Source: Pseudorhizobium endolithicum
Lineage (GTDB): Bacteria; Pseudomonadota; Alphaproteobacteria; Rhizobiales; Rhizobiaceae
Assembly: GCF_902153245.2 (NCBI RefSeq)
Contig: NZ_CABFWF030000011.1
Coordinates: 48,423 to 112,422 of the forward strand
Length of the DNA: 64,000 nt
Reading direction: 5' to 3'
The notes beneath the pieces were generated by a model, which worked only from the letters and a program-made list of their open reading frames with translations, ran no database searches and was not told the DNA's origin. Shown here one piece after another: positions 1 through 9,303 of this stretch (position 1 is the first letter of the stretch; every line of letters begins with the position of its first letter). Both the position numbers and the translations under genes were made by a program.

Positions 1-87
1 AATGATTGTCAGCTTCTGCTCGGTTGTCCACCGCCTGCGGCGGACATCACCCGTCAGCAATTCAATGTGTCGGTACTCGTTAGACAT
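1..87 (-). CDS. IS66-type accessory transposase protein (OrfA/TnpA), N-terminal part, cut by window edge
   Basis: Reading in from the window edge, the minus strand encodes 29 residues starting at ATG (plus cat at 85-87) and still open at base 1. The peptide contains GDVRRRRWTTEQKLTII, the start of the helix-turn-helix typical of the small accessory protein of IS66-family elements. Those proteins have a run of arginines, then W, then EEKL-like residues. The rest of the element lies outside the window, so intactness is unknown. The family call rests on this short motif only. Confidence 0.55.
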   Translation of the reverse strand, partial: MSNEYRHIELLTGDVRRRRWTTEQKLTII

Positions 88-125
88 AAGCCTATACCCA
101 AGCCTGTGCTTGAGCCTTACTGCTT

Positions 126-760
126 ATGCCGACTGTCCGGTCGAAACGGGGGGCAGTTCAGCCTGAGACGATGGAAGCCTGTCCCGGAGCGCATTATTGG
201 GGCCGCGAGATAAGCAACCTCGGCCATACCGTCAGGTTGATTGCGCCGGCTTATGTGAAGCCCTTCGTAAAGCGGCAGAAGAATGATGCTGCTGACGCTG
301 AAGCGATCTGCGAGGTCGCGCACGGCCGACGATGCGCTTCGTCGCGGTCAAGAGCGAGGAAAAACAGGCCTCGGCGATAATCTTTCGGACCCGCGATGTC
401 CTTATCGGCCAGCGCACGCAAACCATTAATGCGATCCGTGGGTCACTTGTCTGAGTTTGGCTTCATTGCGCCGCAGGGGCCCTCTCACATCCAGCAACTC
501 ATCGCGCAGGTCGAGGATCCTTCCTCGCCCCTTCAGAAGCCGCTCGTTGTTGCCTCTACCTCCTGGTCGAGGCTTTACGCCGTCTCGAGGCGCAGGTCAG
601 AGAATTGGATGCGGAGATCAAGGCGCGGGCGAAAGCTGACGATACGGCCCATCGGCTGATGAGCGTTCCTGGTATCGGTCACCGCTGATCCCCACCGCCC
701 TGGAAGCGCTGGCTCCGCCAGCGGAGACCTTTCGTTCTGGACGCGACTTCGCCGTGTGGA
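126..760 (+). pseudogene. Decayed IS110-family transposase
   Basis: Pieces of an IS110-type DEDD transposase can be read across shifting frames. They are MEACPGAHYW and VKPFVKRQKNDAADAEAICE (about 170-315), then TMRFVAVKSEEKQAS and FRTRDVLIGQRTQTINAIRG (330-445), then HLSEFGFIAPQG (about 444-480), then LEAQVRELDAEIKARAKADD followed by LMSVPGIG (575-680), then PTALEALAPPAETFRSGRDF (690-750). At least three frame changes plus an in-frame stop near 452 show it is dead. Homology stops near 760, so the C-terminal Ser-containing domain is missing. A second IS110 remnant lies at 14.1-14.8 kb, so remnants of this family border the polysaccharide locus on both sides. Confidence 0.85.
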
Positions 761-925
761 TAGTCTCCATGGAGAAACTCCTTGTCGCTCGTCCATGGAA
801 ACTCGATCACAGATCAAGCATCAGCGGGCAACGTGGGATCAAAACACCGGTTACGCTTGATCGAGACGGATACTCTAGTGGATCATTCTACACCCAAAGA
901 CCAAGGAGCACGTCGGAGGGTTTAG

Positions 926-1534
926 TCAACGCCGAAACAGCTTGAGTACCGTCCGCATCATTAAGACTACATCGAAGCATAGGCTCTGGTTTCGCTGATA
1001 CATAAGATCGAGGCGAGCTTTTCGCGGTACGCATGCTCGACCATAGACAGCGTCGGTTTCTTCTGTGGACACGCAGCGTCTAAGCAGCCAGGTCTCGTGG
1101 CGATGAAAATGAACCGAAGCAAGACCGGTTATTCCGGGTCTTGATCGTAGTACCTTTATATAGATGTCCGGAAAACGTTCGACATATTGTCGCAACGGCG
1201 GACGAGGCCCAACGAAACTCATATCTCCAATCACTACGTTAACTATTTGCGGTAGTTCATCAAGCCTTGAGCGGCGTAGAAATCGACCCGTCCGCGTGAT
1301 TCGATCAGCCTTGTCCCCACCCGACACTCCAGAGTCTGTTATAGCCGGCTTCATCGTTCTGAACTTGATGAGCGAGAATTCCTGAGTCATGGTTTTCATG
1401 CGCCTGGAAAGATAGAAGACCGGTAGGCCATCCAGTAGCGCGACAAGCAAGGCAACACTGAAAATTAGTGGTAAAAGAAGAAGTAAAAGGCTCAGTGACA
1501 GCACAAGATCAAAAATACGCTTCTGGACACTCAT
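926..1534 (-). CDS. Initiating sugar-1-phosphate transferase (bacterial sugar transferase family)
   Basis: This 202-residue membrane protein should transfer a sugar-1-phosphate from a UDP-sugar to undecaprenyl phosphate, the first step of polysaccharide repeat-unit assembly at the inner membrane. It has one hydrophobic segment near residues 9-35, then LIKFRTMKP (55-63), the basic block RFLRRSRLDELPQIVNVV (84-101) and MSFVGPRPP (105-113). These are hallmark motifs of the short PglC/WcaJ-type catalytic core. It lacks the extra N-terminal membrane domain of long PHPT enzymes. The start overlaps the stop of the upstream epimerase by ATGA, so the two are probably translationally coupled. It is the last gene of the locus. 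The sugar substrate cannot be read from sequence; an N-acetylated sugar made by the dehydratase at 2493-4418 is a reasonable guess. Confidence 0.9.
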   Translation of the reverse strand: MSVQKRIFDLVLSLSLLLLLLPLIFSVALLVALLDGLPVFYLSRRMKTMTQEFSLIKFRTMKPAITDSGVSGGDKADRITRTGRFLRRSRLDELPQIVNVVIGDMSFVGPRPPLRQYVERFPDIYIKVLRSRPGITGLASVHFHRHETWLLRRCVSTEETDAVYGRACVPRKARLDLMYQRNQSLCFDVVLMMRTVLKLFRR

Positions 1535-2415
1535 AAAGTGAATCCCAAATCTTCCAATCTAGATATCATCGACGAGGGGTTGCAGTCACCCTGCTCAAAT
1601 TTATGATACTGTTGCAACAGATCACAATCGAGCACGATACGTTCATAAGCGATTGAAGGAGCGGGACGCCAGCGCCATGGTATCCTAGCTGCGTCCGCCA
1701 GTGCTTGCATAGAAACAGGAGTTGGACAAGCCACGTTCAGGACTCGGGGTAGACCACTCGGGTAGCAAGCAAGGGACTCCAAAACACAGGTCAGGAGAGC
1801 AGGATCTATGTACGAGCGGACGGGTCCACCGCCGCTTTCAAATTGGTCCAGCTCAAGGGGCTCGCCGCACTTCAGCTTGCGCGCTGCAGTCAACAGAGCG
1901 TCGGCTCCCAATACGTTTCCAATTCGCAAGATGGAGTAGTCTAATTCGCCTGCGCTGTCAAAAATCGCGGCTTCCATTGCTAGTTTCGACTCGCCATAGG
2001 CGTTCTGCTGATCTGGATTATAACTTTCGTTTATCGGCGTCCCTAAGCCCGGACCATAGACGGATGATGATGATGAAAAAAGAACTCGTCGCGCTCCTAT
2101 GCGCTGCGCAACCTCAACACATTCGATTGCGATATCACGATTGCCTTGTAGTGGCGAACCAGACGCGGGCGTAATCCCCGCCATGACGATCATCGTCGTC
2201 TCTGCTCCGTGGCGGATTATATCTGCCGGTGGAGCCGACTTCAGGTCCCAAACGATGGTGTTCTCATCGGCTGTAACATCGGCAGTTCGCCGTTGTCCAA
2301 TCACTTCAAAATTGGCGGGCGGTGATCTGCGCCAATACTTCAGCATCAATGAGCCGACCCGGCCAGAGCTTCCAACTAGGAGCAACCTATGCCTCAGGCC
2401 CGCTCCTCTACTCAT
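1531..2415 (-). CDS. NAD-dependent sugar epimerase/dehydratase (extended SDR)
   Basis: This is a 294-residue cytoplasmic SDR protein. The nucleotide-binding glycine motif VGSSGRVGS is at residues 14-22, with a serine-rich SSSSSVYG strand and the catalytic YGESK in the middle of the protein. This is the layout of sugar-nucleotide epimerases and 4-ketoreductases. It lies between the PglF-like dehydratase and the initiating transferase. By analogy with other loci it may reduce the 4-keto intermediate from the dehydratase, as WbpV- or WbjF-type reductases do. That role is inferred; the sequence shows only the fold and active site. Confidence 0.8.
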   Translation of the reverse strand: MSRGAGLRHRLLLVGSSGRVGSLMLKYWRRSPPANFEVIGQRRTADVTADENTIVWDLKSAPPADIIRHGAETTMIVMAGITPASGSPLQGNRDIAIECVEVAQRIGARRVLFSSSSSVYGPGLGTPINESYNPDQQNAYGESKLAMEAAIFDSAGELDYSILRIGNVLGADALLTAARKLKCGEPLELDQFESGGGPVRSYIDPALLTCVLESLACYPSGLPRVLNVACPTPVSMQALADAARIPWRWRPAPSIAYERIVLDCDLLQQYHKFEQGDCNPSSMISRLEDLGFTL

Positions 2416-2492
2416 TCTAATCTCCTGCTAATGCGATTACGCTCTGTCATCAAGACGACTACCGGCTGCACGAGGCCGAGATAGATCCGACC

Positions 2493-4418
2493 CTAAGATA
2501 CTTCCCGTCCGGCCTTCTGCAGTGCAATCAGATCAACGATCTCCGGACTCGGTTGGTAACCCGTAATCAGAGTTGTTAGCAGCTTCTTCATCTCATTGAT
2601 CTTACCCCCATCTATATAAGCTACAAGATGTGCAATCTCTTTCTGTAGCGTCGGCCAAGGCACGAAATCCTCTTTGGCCCGAAATATAAGAGGGTGTTGG
2701 CTCCTGGAAGGCTTGTTCCCAATGAGCAATTCCTCATAGAGCTTTTCTGCAGGCCGTAGCCCAGTCATGACAAACTCTATATCGCCAGTAGGATTGCTTT
2801 CATCTTTCACGGTGTGTCCTGATAGCTCAACCATGCGTCGCGCGAGATCCATAATCTTGACCGGCTCCCCCATATCAAGGACGAATACATCGCCACCCTT
2901 AGCCATAGCTCCCGCCTGGATGACCAACTGCGAAGCTTCTGGGATGGTCATGAAGAACCGAGTGATCTCCGGGTGCGTCAGCGTCAGTGGCCCCCCCTCG
3001 CGAATTTGTTGCCTAAACAGTGGCACCACAGAACCCGAGGAACCTAGCACATTGCCAAAGCGAACCGCCGAAAAAACGGTTCCCTCACATGCTTCCCCTA
3101 TAGCCTGAATCACCATCTCTGCAAGCCGCTTGCTTGCTCCCATTATGTTCGTTGGGCGGACGGCTTTATCAGTGCTCACGAGCACAAAGCTAGAAACTCC
3201 GTGACTTATTGCTGCGCTGGCAAGACTTTGTGTCCCAAGAACATTCGTTCGTATTCCTTCAACTGGGTTTTGCTCAACGAGAGGAACATGCTTGTAGGCG
3301 GCAGCATGATAGATCGTGTCAACGGACCAGCTTGTAAGAATTTCATTGAGACGGTGTTCGTCGCGGACGGACGCGAGTAGTGGGATTATGCGCTCCGCGT
3401 TGGCGGGGAGCAGACGCGATAGTTCGCGATGGATAGCATAAAGACTATACTCGCTTTGCTCTACTAGGAGGAGCACCCTAGGTTTTAAAGCTACGATCTG
3501 GCGGCACAGCTCACTACCGATTGATCCTCCGGCGCCTGTAACAAGAACGGTTTTACCTTCTACATTCAGATGAAGCAGGTTCTGGTCAGGCTCAACGGGC
3601 TCACGACCAAGCAAATCGTTCAGATCAAGCTCCTGGATTGCCGAAATGTTCAATCGGCCTTGCGCGATTTCGCTAACGTTGGGCGCCGTACGGACGGCTA
3701 CGTGCTTGCCCCTCAAGCTGTCTATTATCTCTCTTCGTCGGGAGGGTTTCAAAGCCGGAAGTGCTAGGAGGACGGTCCGAACATCATGTGTCACGACAAG
3801 CGTGCTGAGCGCTGCCGGGTCGTATACCCTCACTCCGTTGATGACGGAGTTATGGAGGGTTCTGTCGTCATCAAGAAAGCCGATGACGCGCTGTGTCCCG
3901 GAGTTCGCCAGCGCACTAGTCACCTGACGCCCAATAGAACCCGCGCCATAGATCAAGACGTTCGACTGATCTCGTCCACTTAGGATCCGACGGTACGGCT
4001 CTCCGAGAAAAAAACGAGCGACCAGACGCGACAGACCCACTGCGATTAGCAGCAATAGGGGCTGTAACAAGCCTACTGTCCGGGGCACCCCTGGAAAGCT
4101 GATCCATGTGAAGATCGCGGCGTAAACTAGCCCATAGAGGCCAACGGCTTTGAGAATGGCAGAAAACGCCTGCCATCCAACATAACGGAACACCGCCCTA
4201 TATAATCCAACGCGGATGAATATGGGGATCGCTACCGCAATTGACACAGGAATAGTTATCAATTGACTTCCGGACAGTATGACCCATGCATCAAGCCTCA
4301 GGCAGAATGATAGCCAGACTGTCGTGCTACACAGCAAGATATCTACCACGATCACGATCAGGCGTTTTGCGACGCGCGGAATACTGAGGATACGGGTTAT
4401 CAGTGCATCAATCATCAT
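2493..4418 (-). CDS. Membrane nucleoside-diphosphate-sugar 4,6-dehydratase, CapD/PglF/WbpM family
   Basis: This 641-residue full-length CapD-type enzyme has several hydrophobic segments in residues 17-135. A first Rossmann domain follows (VLIYGAGSIGRQ, 154-165), then the catalytic SDR domain with TGAGGSIGSE (294-303), VSTDKAVRPTN (414-424) and MGASKR (426-431). Met in place of the usual SDR Tyr before the ASK(R) segment is the known signature of the PglF/WbpM group. Characterised members convert UDP-GlcNAc to the 4-keto-6-deoxy sugar used for QuiNAc, FucNAc or bacillosamine. A gap of about 150 bp precedes it on the minus strand, so it may have its own promoter. The product sugar is not determinable here. 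Confidence 0.9.
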   Translation of the reverse strand: MMIDALITRILSIPRVAKRLIVIVVDILLCSTTVWLSFCLRLDAWVILSGSQLITIPVSIAVAIPIFIRVGLYRAVFRYVGWQAFSAILKAVGLYGLVYAAIFTWISFPGVPRTVGLLQPLLLLIAVGLSRLVARFFLGEPYRRILSGRDQSNVLIYGAGSIGRQVTSALANSGTQRVIGFLDDDRTLHNSVINGVRVYDPAALSTLVVTHDVRTVLLALPALKPSRRREIIDSLRGKHVAVRTAPNVSEIAQGRLNISAIQELDLNDLLGREPVEPDQNLLHLNVEGKTVLVTGAGGSIGSELCRQIVALKPRVLLLVEQSEYSLYAIHRELSRLLPANAERIIPLLASVRDEHRLNEILTSWSVDTIYHAAAYKHVPLVEQNPVEGIRTNVLGTQSLASAAISHGVSSFVLVSTDKAVRPTNIMGASKRLAEMVIQAIGEACEGTVFSAVRFGNVLGSSGSVVPLFRQQIREGGPLTLTHPEITRFFMTIPEASQLVIQAGAMAKGGDVFVLDMGEPVKIMDLARRMVELSGHTVKDESNPTGDIEFVMTGLRPAEKLYEELLIGNKPSRSQHPLIFRAKEDFVPWPTLQKEIAHLVAYIDGGKINEMKKLLTTLITGYQPSPEIVDLIALQKAGREVS

Positions 4419-4570
4419 GTCCCCAAGTCCTAAAGTACGGCATTGAATAACCCCTATCTCCCTACGGTCACAAGATCCGCCTTTCGTCCGAATCTGACGC
4501 TAAGGTAATCGCAGTCTGAACACAGAAAAATCTAGACACCGCGCTCCCTTTCGAGGCGTTGGCTGTAGAC

Positions 4571-5713
4571 TCAGAGCCCCATCGCTCTGATCATCACAGC
4601 GTTGATGTTGCGCACGTCAAATTTTTCCTCGGCATAGGCGCGGCTCTTCGCGCCCATAGACGAGATGAGCCCGGGTTCGGTGATGAACCGGCGCATTGCA
4701 GCAGCTAATGCCTCAGCGTCGCGTGGTGGTACTAAGAAGCCATTCTCCCCCGCAATCACGGTTTCGCGGCATCCGGGCGCATCGGTGGTGATAATTGGCC
4801 GCCCCATCGCCATGGCTTCCTGGGTAGAGCGGGGTACCCCCTCGCGATAGGAGGGCAATACGAAGACGCTTGCCTGCGCCAGCCATTCCTTGACGGCGAC
4901 CTGACCGGGCCACTCAACAATCCCGCTTTCCGCCCAGGCCGTCAGTTGCAGGCGGCTAATGGCCTCCGGGTTGGCATCGGTATCACCGGCGAGAATGAAG
5001 CGCGCCTGAGGATGCACTTCGCGTACGGCCCTTGCGGCCTCAACGAACTCGAAAACCCCTTTATCGCGCAGCATCCGCGCGACGAGAAGGAAAGTGACTG
5101 GCGAGGATACGGGCGGTGTAGGCGCCCACTCGTCGAGGCGGATCCCGGTTCCGTCGACGGTAATGATCTTGTCCTGATCCACGATCCCCATCGAGACGAA
5201 GTCGTGAGCGTCGTCCGGGTTCTGCATGAAAACACAATCTGCGCGGGCAAGGGCAAGGCGATAGAACCGCCGCGCCGAAAGCCCAACAACCCGACGCTTA
5301 AGGCTCACGTCCTCACCCTCAGTGAAGGCGTAACCCAGCCCGGGCACGAGGGCATGGCGGCGTGGGACGCGGGCGAGAGAGGCGGCCAAGGTGCCATAGA
5401 TGACGGGTTTGATGGCATAGCTCAGGACGCAATCGACATTCAGCCTATCCAGCGTCCTGAACAGCTTGAAGCTATCCACAAAATCCCTTCCTGGATTGAG
5501 CCCGGTGCGAGAGAGCGAATACTCCACCGGCTCGGCGCCGAGCGCGCGAACCGCTGCCCGTGTGGGCGCGTCAAAATCGGGCGCCAGCGCGAATACCCTG
5601 TGGCCACGGGCAACGATATCTTCTATCAGCGGACCGCGAAAGTTGACTTGCGAGAAGCCCGTGTGGCCAATGATGGCGAAGTTGGCTGGAGCGGAAACGT
5701 TCTTCAAAATCAC
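4571..5713 (-). CDS. Family 4 glycosyltransferase
   Basis: The 380-residue protein has a GT-B architecture. The N-terminal domain begins NFAIIGHTGFSQVNFRG. The C-terminal donor domain carries FLLVARMLRDKGV, VFVLPSYREGVPRSTQEAMA and the EX7E-type region ending in GRPIITTDAPGCRE, all standard for GT4. Its start overlaps the upstream glycosyltransferase stop by 4 bp. It probably adds one sugar of the repeat unit on the cytoplasmic face of the inner membrane. Donor and acceptor are unknown. Confidence 0.88.
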   Translation of the reverse strand: MILKNVSAPANFAIIGHTGFSQVNFRGPLIEDIVARGHRVFALAPDFDAPTRAAVRALGAEPVEYSLSRTGLNPGRDFVDSFKLFRTLDRLNVDCVLSYAIKPVIYGTLAASLARVPRRHALVPGLGYAFTEGEDVSLKRRVVGLSARRFYRLALARADCVFMQNPDDAHDFVSMGIVDQDKIITVDGTGIRLDEWAPTPPVSSPVTFLLVARMLRDKGVFEFVEAARAVREVHPQARFILAGDTDANPEAISRLQLTAWAESGIVEWPGQVAVKEWLAQASVFVLPSYREGVPRSTQEAMAMGRPIITTDAPGCRETVIAGENGFLVPPRDAEALAAAMRRFITEPGLISSMGAKSRAYAEEKFDVRNINAVMIRAMGL

Positions 5714-6861
5714 TCTCCTGCCGATCCCTCTTTCGGGCTCGCGGAACTCTTCCAGAGCTGGTGGTAGGCCTCAATCATCCGTTCGAGCGAAAATATCTCC
5801 ACGATGCGCCGACGCGCGGCGAATCGTCTCGCTTGCCACGTTTCCTGGTCCTGGCGCTCTTCCAGAGCCTGGTCAAGTGCGCGAGCCAGGCATATCGGAT
5901 CGGCTGGCGGAACAACCCAACCGGTCTCGCCCACGATGAATGCGGCGTCGCCCACATCGGTGACGACGCATGGGGTCCCACAGGCCATCGCCTCGGCCAC
6001 CACGTTGGGAAAGGCTTCGCTGGATGAAGAAAGCACGTGAATGTCCAGTGCGTTCATGACTGCCGGAATATCGGAGCGTCGTCCGGCGAAGATAACGCGG
6101 GAACTGAGACCATGGCGTTCCACCTGCGCAGCCAGTTCGGCATTTTCTAATGTACAGCCGGCCCCGATGAGTAACAGGGCGATATTCTTCCGCTCGCACG
6201 CGAGTCGCGAAAAGGCGGAAAGAAGGTTCGGATGGTCCTTTTGCGCATTCCACCGTCCGACAAGTCCGATCAGGATCGTGTCTGGGCTTACGCCGAATTC
6301 CTGCCGCAGGGTCGCCCTGGCTTGCATATCTGGCTGGAAGCGAGTCACATCATAGCCATTGTGGATGACGGTCAATTTGCGGCAATCATAACCCATTTCA
6401 ATGTGGACCGTGCGTGCACGTTCGGCGCAGGCGACAATGCCCGTTGGCACGAAGGGCGAAAGAAGAGCTCCGATTCGCGCCACCAGCCGCGTGCTGCGCC
6501 CTGTGGCGCCGGGGACCAAATCGGTGTGGCGAATGTTCCAGAACACGTTTGTGCATCCGGCCAAGCGGCCCACCACACCCCCGACGAGATCACCGTGATA
6601 CATCCAGGTTTGCATGGCATCGGGCTTGTGCTGGCGGATTAGGCGATGAAGTTGCCAAAGCCCCCGCAGGCTAATCCACCCGCGCGACATGCCTAGACAG
6701 GTGACGCGGACACCTGCTCCTTGGAGCAACGGGCCATACTTGCCCCCGTCTATCATCGAGATGACGTGATGACGCGAAGGATCGTCATGGGTGCATAGCC
6801 GATAGAGAACAGCTTCCGCCCCACCATCGCCGAGCCCGGTGATGATGTGGAGAATTTTCAT
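5710..6861 (-). CDS. Family 4 glycosyltransferase
   Basis: A longer reading frame extends to 7035. The start chosen is 6861, because MKILHIITGLGDGGAEAVLY is the canonical N-terminus of this family and its ATG overlaps the stop of the polymerase gene (ATGA). The resulting 383-residue GT-B protein has IGLVGRWNAQKDHPNLL and a donor-site segment DIHVLSSSSEAFPNVVAEAM followed by ACGTPCVVTDVGD. It is part of a tightly overlapping run of genes. Acceptor and donor sugars are unknown. Confidence 0.88.
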   Translation of the reverse strand: MKILHIITGLGDGGAEAVLYRLCTHDDPSRHHVISMIDGGKYGPLLQGAGVRVTCLGMSRGWISLRGLWQLHRLIRQHKPDAMQTWMYHGDLVGGVVGRLAGCTNVFWNIRHTDLVPGATGRSTRLVARIGALLSPFVPTGIVACAERARTVHIEMGYDCRKLTVIHNGYDVTRFQPDMQARATLRQEFGVSPDTILIGLVGRWNAQKDHPNLLSAFSRLACERKNIALLLIGAGCTLENAELAAQVERHGLSSRVIFAGRRSDIPAVMNALDIHVLSSSSEAFPNVVAEAMACGTPCVVTDVGDAAFIVGETGWVVPPADPICLARALDQALEERQDQETWQARRFAARRRIVEIFSLERMIEAYHQLWKSSASPKEGSAGE

Positions 6862-8219
6862 CGGCCAACTAACGGTTTTGGAGTTGCATGATGCAAGGCA
6901 AAGCCTCGGAGCGAAATAACAATTAAAACAATAGCGAACATCGTAGCAAAATTGAGATATGACACCATATAGGTATTCTCGAAAAACTCCCGTGCACTGA
7001 AGTAAGCGACCAAAGAGCCCGCTACTACACCCCAAAATTGGTGTTCTCGGGGGTTTTTGCTGTTCCGCGCTACGGTGTTCAGCGTTCTTTTAACGGCCAC
7101 GAGGATAGCGAGAAGCGGCAGCGCAATAATGGAAATATAGCCAACTAAACCCACCTCCGAGAGCAATCGCACATGAAGGCTATGAGGAGATGCTGCAACA
7201 TCGGGGTGCTGATCCAATAATCTTGTTGAGTTATACCAGCCTACGCCACCGAAAAGCGGGTTCGAGCGGAATTCGGCAAGAAGAATACCCCAGGCCCGCG
7301 CCCGAGACGATAAATTATCGTCACCATTAACAGAGAGACGCGTTTCCAAGTACTGGGCAATAGGGTGCCTTAGATAGGTCGGCTCTAATAAGAATGCGTT
7401 AAATAGTAATATAATGAACGTCAAAACAATCCCAGCCACCGATATTGCTAGCCAAAGTACGAGAAGACTGGTGCGAAAACGCCCCATAACCAGTATTCGA
7501 AGCAGTTTTACCCATGTCAAAAATGCGAAAAGGACAGAAAGAGCGAGCCAAGCGGAGCGTGAAAAGGAGAGAGCGGCTACGGTTATGGCGAGCAAAAATA
7601 GTATTCGATCGTATGTGCGCCAATACCCTTTGGAAAACGCGGAGAGAAGGGACCAAACTACTGTGGTGAACGCGAGAAACCCGGCGGTATTTGGATTGAT
7701 GCCGGCGGCAAGACGAAAGCCGCCCATTCCTCCCGACCTGAAACCTCCGAATCCGAACAGGTAGCCGCTGAGCAGGACTAGCAGGAATGCTGATAATGCT
7801 GCACTTATCGAAGGCAGCACTTCATCAGCATATCTTTCAGTCACGTTCACAAATCGGTAAGCGACGATCCCCGATGTACCGAAAAGGAGGCAGGAGGTTA
7901 ACGCTCGCGGCGCCGAGTACATCGGATCCGAAGATGCGATGGTGGCTATCAAAAGTGCGGCACCTAGAGTGGCAGAGTAGAGTAGCAGCCAACACTCTTG
8001 TCTATGGAGACTTCCGCTCTGCAAAATTAGAACAAGAACGAGAAGTACAAAGCCGACCCTGCCTGCCGTATCTGGACCCTCATACATCCTTAGGAACCAA
8101 AAGCCAACGACCCACACCACAACCCCAGAGATGACTAGGTGGGCAGCGCCAAAGTTCTGCGGATTAAGCGTCACAACCCAAGCCTTCATGAGTTCGTATC
8201 GAAGCCGAAGATAGGCCAA
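6858..8219 (-). CDS. O-antigen polymerase/ligase-type membrane protein (Wzy_C family)
   Basis: This is a 453-residue polytopic protein with about ten or more hydrophobic helices and the large periplasmic-type loop of the Wzy/WaaL superfamily (RAWGILLAEFRSNPLFGGVG, then DVAASPHSLHVRLLSEVG). The conserved His in the PHSLHVRLLSE stretch matches that family. Lying between glycosyltransferases and a flippase, it is most likely the Wzy polymerase. WaaL-type ligase activity cannot be excluded by sequence. An internal ATG at 8189 (MKAWVV) is an alternative start. The annotated start overlaps the neighbouring glycosyltransferase by 56 bp. Confidence 0.8.
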   Translation of the reverse strand: MAYLRLRYELMKAWVVTLNPQNFGAAHLVISGVVVWVVGFWFLRMYEGPDTAGRVGFVLLVLVLILQSGSLHRQECWLLLYSATLGAALLIATIASSDPMYSAPRALTSCLLFGTSGIVAYRFVNVTERYADEVLPSISAALSAFLLVLLSGYLFGFGGFRSGGMGGFRLAAGINPNTAGFLAFTTVVWSLLSAFSKGYWRTYDRILFLLAITVAALSFSRSAWLALSVLFAFLTWVKLLRILVMGRFRTSLLVLWLAISVAGIVLTFIILLFNAFLLEPTYLRHPIAQYLETRLSVNGDDNLSSRARAWGILLAEFRSNPLFGGVGWYNSTRLLDQHPDVAASPHSLHVRLLSEVGLVGYISIIALPLLAILVAVKRTLNTVARNSKNPREHQFWGVVAGSLVAYFSAREFFENTYMVSYLNFATMFAIVLIVISLRGFALHHATPKPLVGR

Positions 8220-9303
8220 GTAACTTGAGATATTGGTGGACAGCTATGTCCACGGAGAAATCCATTACGCGGCTCGGTGCTGTATCTGAACGGTCTTCCT
8301 TCAGCGTCTCTATGATCGCCTCAGCCATGGCTTCGTGATCTCCCACCGGCACCAGCCGCCCCCATCTTCCGCCTTGCAGTATTTCCGAGGGACCGCTGGA
8401 ACAATCGGTGCTGACGACTGGTACACCACATGCCATGGCTTCTACCAGCGCATTACCAAAGCCTTCCCAGCGCGAGGACAAGACGAATACCGCCGACCGG
8501 CCAACGTATCGAAAGGGATTCAACGTGAACCCCGGCAGCGAAGCGCTTGCCTCAAGGCCCAGGTCTTTGATGAGTTGCTCAAGATCTGGACGCTCCGGTC
8601 CTTCTCCTAGGATGATAAGGCGCGCCTCCTGTTCCCGTCGTACTGCAGCAAAGGCGTTGATGAGGGTGCCAAAATCTTTGGCCCGGACAAGACGCCCGAC
8701 TCCAATTATAACAGGGACGGTATCATCAAACCACGGATGTTCGATTGGATCCCGCGCCTTCTCTCGAACAGTTTCGACGTCGATAGGGTTGTGGATCGTC
8801 ACTACGTCGGTGCGCCCAGTCGCATGAATGATGTCCTGGCTTACGCCTTCTGAAATGCCGACGACACAATCAGCGCGGCGATAGGCCCATCTATATGCTA
8901 ACCGGAACAACCCATCCCTGAAACTCTGTTTGTTCTCAGGGTTTAACATACTGGCTTCCCGCAGGACAAGCCGGACCTTGAGACCAGATAGAAACAGCGC
9001 CAGGGAGGTGGTGACGTTGAGATGTCCGAGGGTACACAAGACTGCGCGGGGGCGCTCGCACCGGAAATACCGCAGCATGGGAGAAAGTGCATATCGCGCT
9101 TTGGAAACGTTCAGGTCTACGATCCGAACGACATCGGATACCTCATCCAAATAAGCGCCCTCGCGGCGCAAGAGGACGAGATCGACCTTCCAGCCCAGCT
9201 TTGCAAACCTATTGGCGAGCAGGAGCATGATGCGCTCGGCTCCGCCCCCGCGAAGAGAGGGTACCAGTAGTGCAATATGCGCCTTTGATAGGTGATCCTT
9301 CAT
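8164..9303 (-). CDS. Family 4 glycosyltransferase
   Basis: This is a 379-residue GT-B enzyme. The N-terminus IALLVPSLRGGGAERIMLLL is the classic GGAER acceptor-domain motif. The donor domain has PVIIGVGRLVRAKDFGTLI, FVLSSRWEGFGNALVEAMAC and GVPVVSTDCSSGPSEIL. Its start overlaps the flippase stop by 4 bp, and its stop lies inside the 5' end of the polymerase gene. One of three GT4 enzymes here, so the repeat unit may have about four sugars including the priming one (inference). Confidence 0.9.
   Translation of the reverse strand: MKDHLSKAHIALLVPSLRGGGAERIMLLLANRFAKLGWKVDLVLLRREGAYLDEVSDVVRIVDLNVSKARYALSPMLRYFRCERPRAVLCTLGHLNVTTSLALFLSGLKVRLVLREASMLNPENKQSFRDGLFRLAYRWAYRRADCVVGISEGVSQDIIHATGRTDVVTIHNPIDVETVREKARDPIEHPWFDDTVPVIIGVGRLVRAKDFGTLINAFAAVRREQEARLIILGEGPERPDLEQLIKDLGLEASASLPGFTLNPFRYVGRSAVFVLSSRWEGFGNALVEAMACGVPVVSTDCSSGPSEILQGGRWGRLVPVGDHEAMAEAIIETLKEDRSDTAPSRVMDFSVDIAVHQYLKLLGLSSASIRTHEGLGCDA

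Noticed and set aside
4946..5767. A 273-codon plus-strand open frame opposite a glycosyltransferase
   Set aside because: The minus-strand GT4 gene has clear motifs and operon overlaps; the antisense frame has none.
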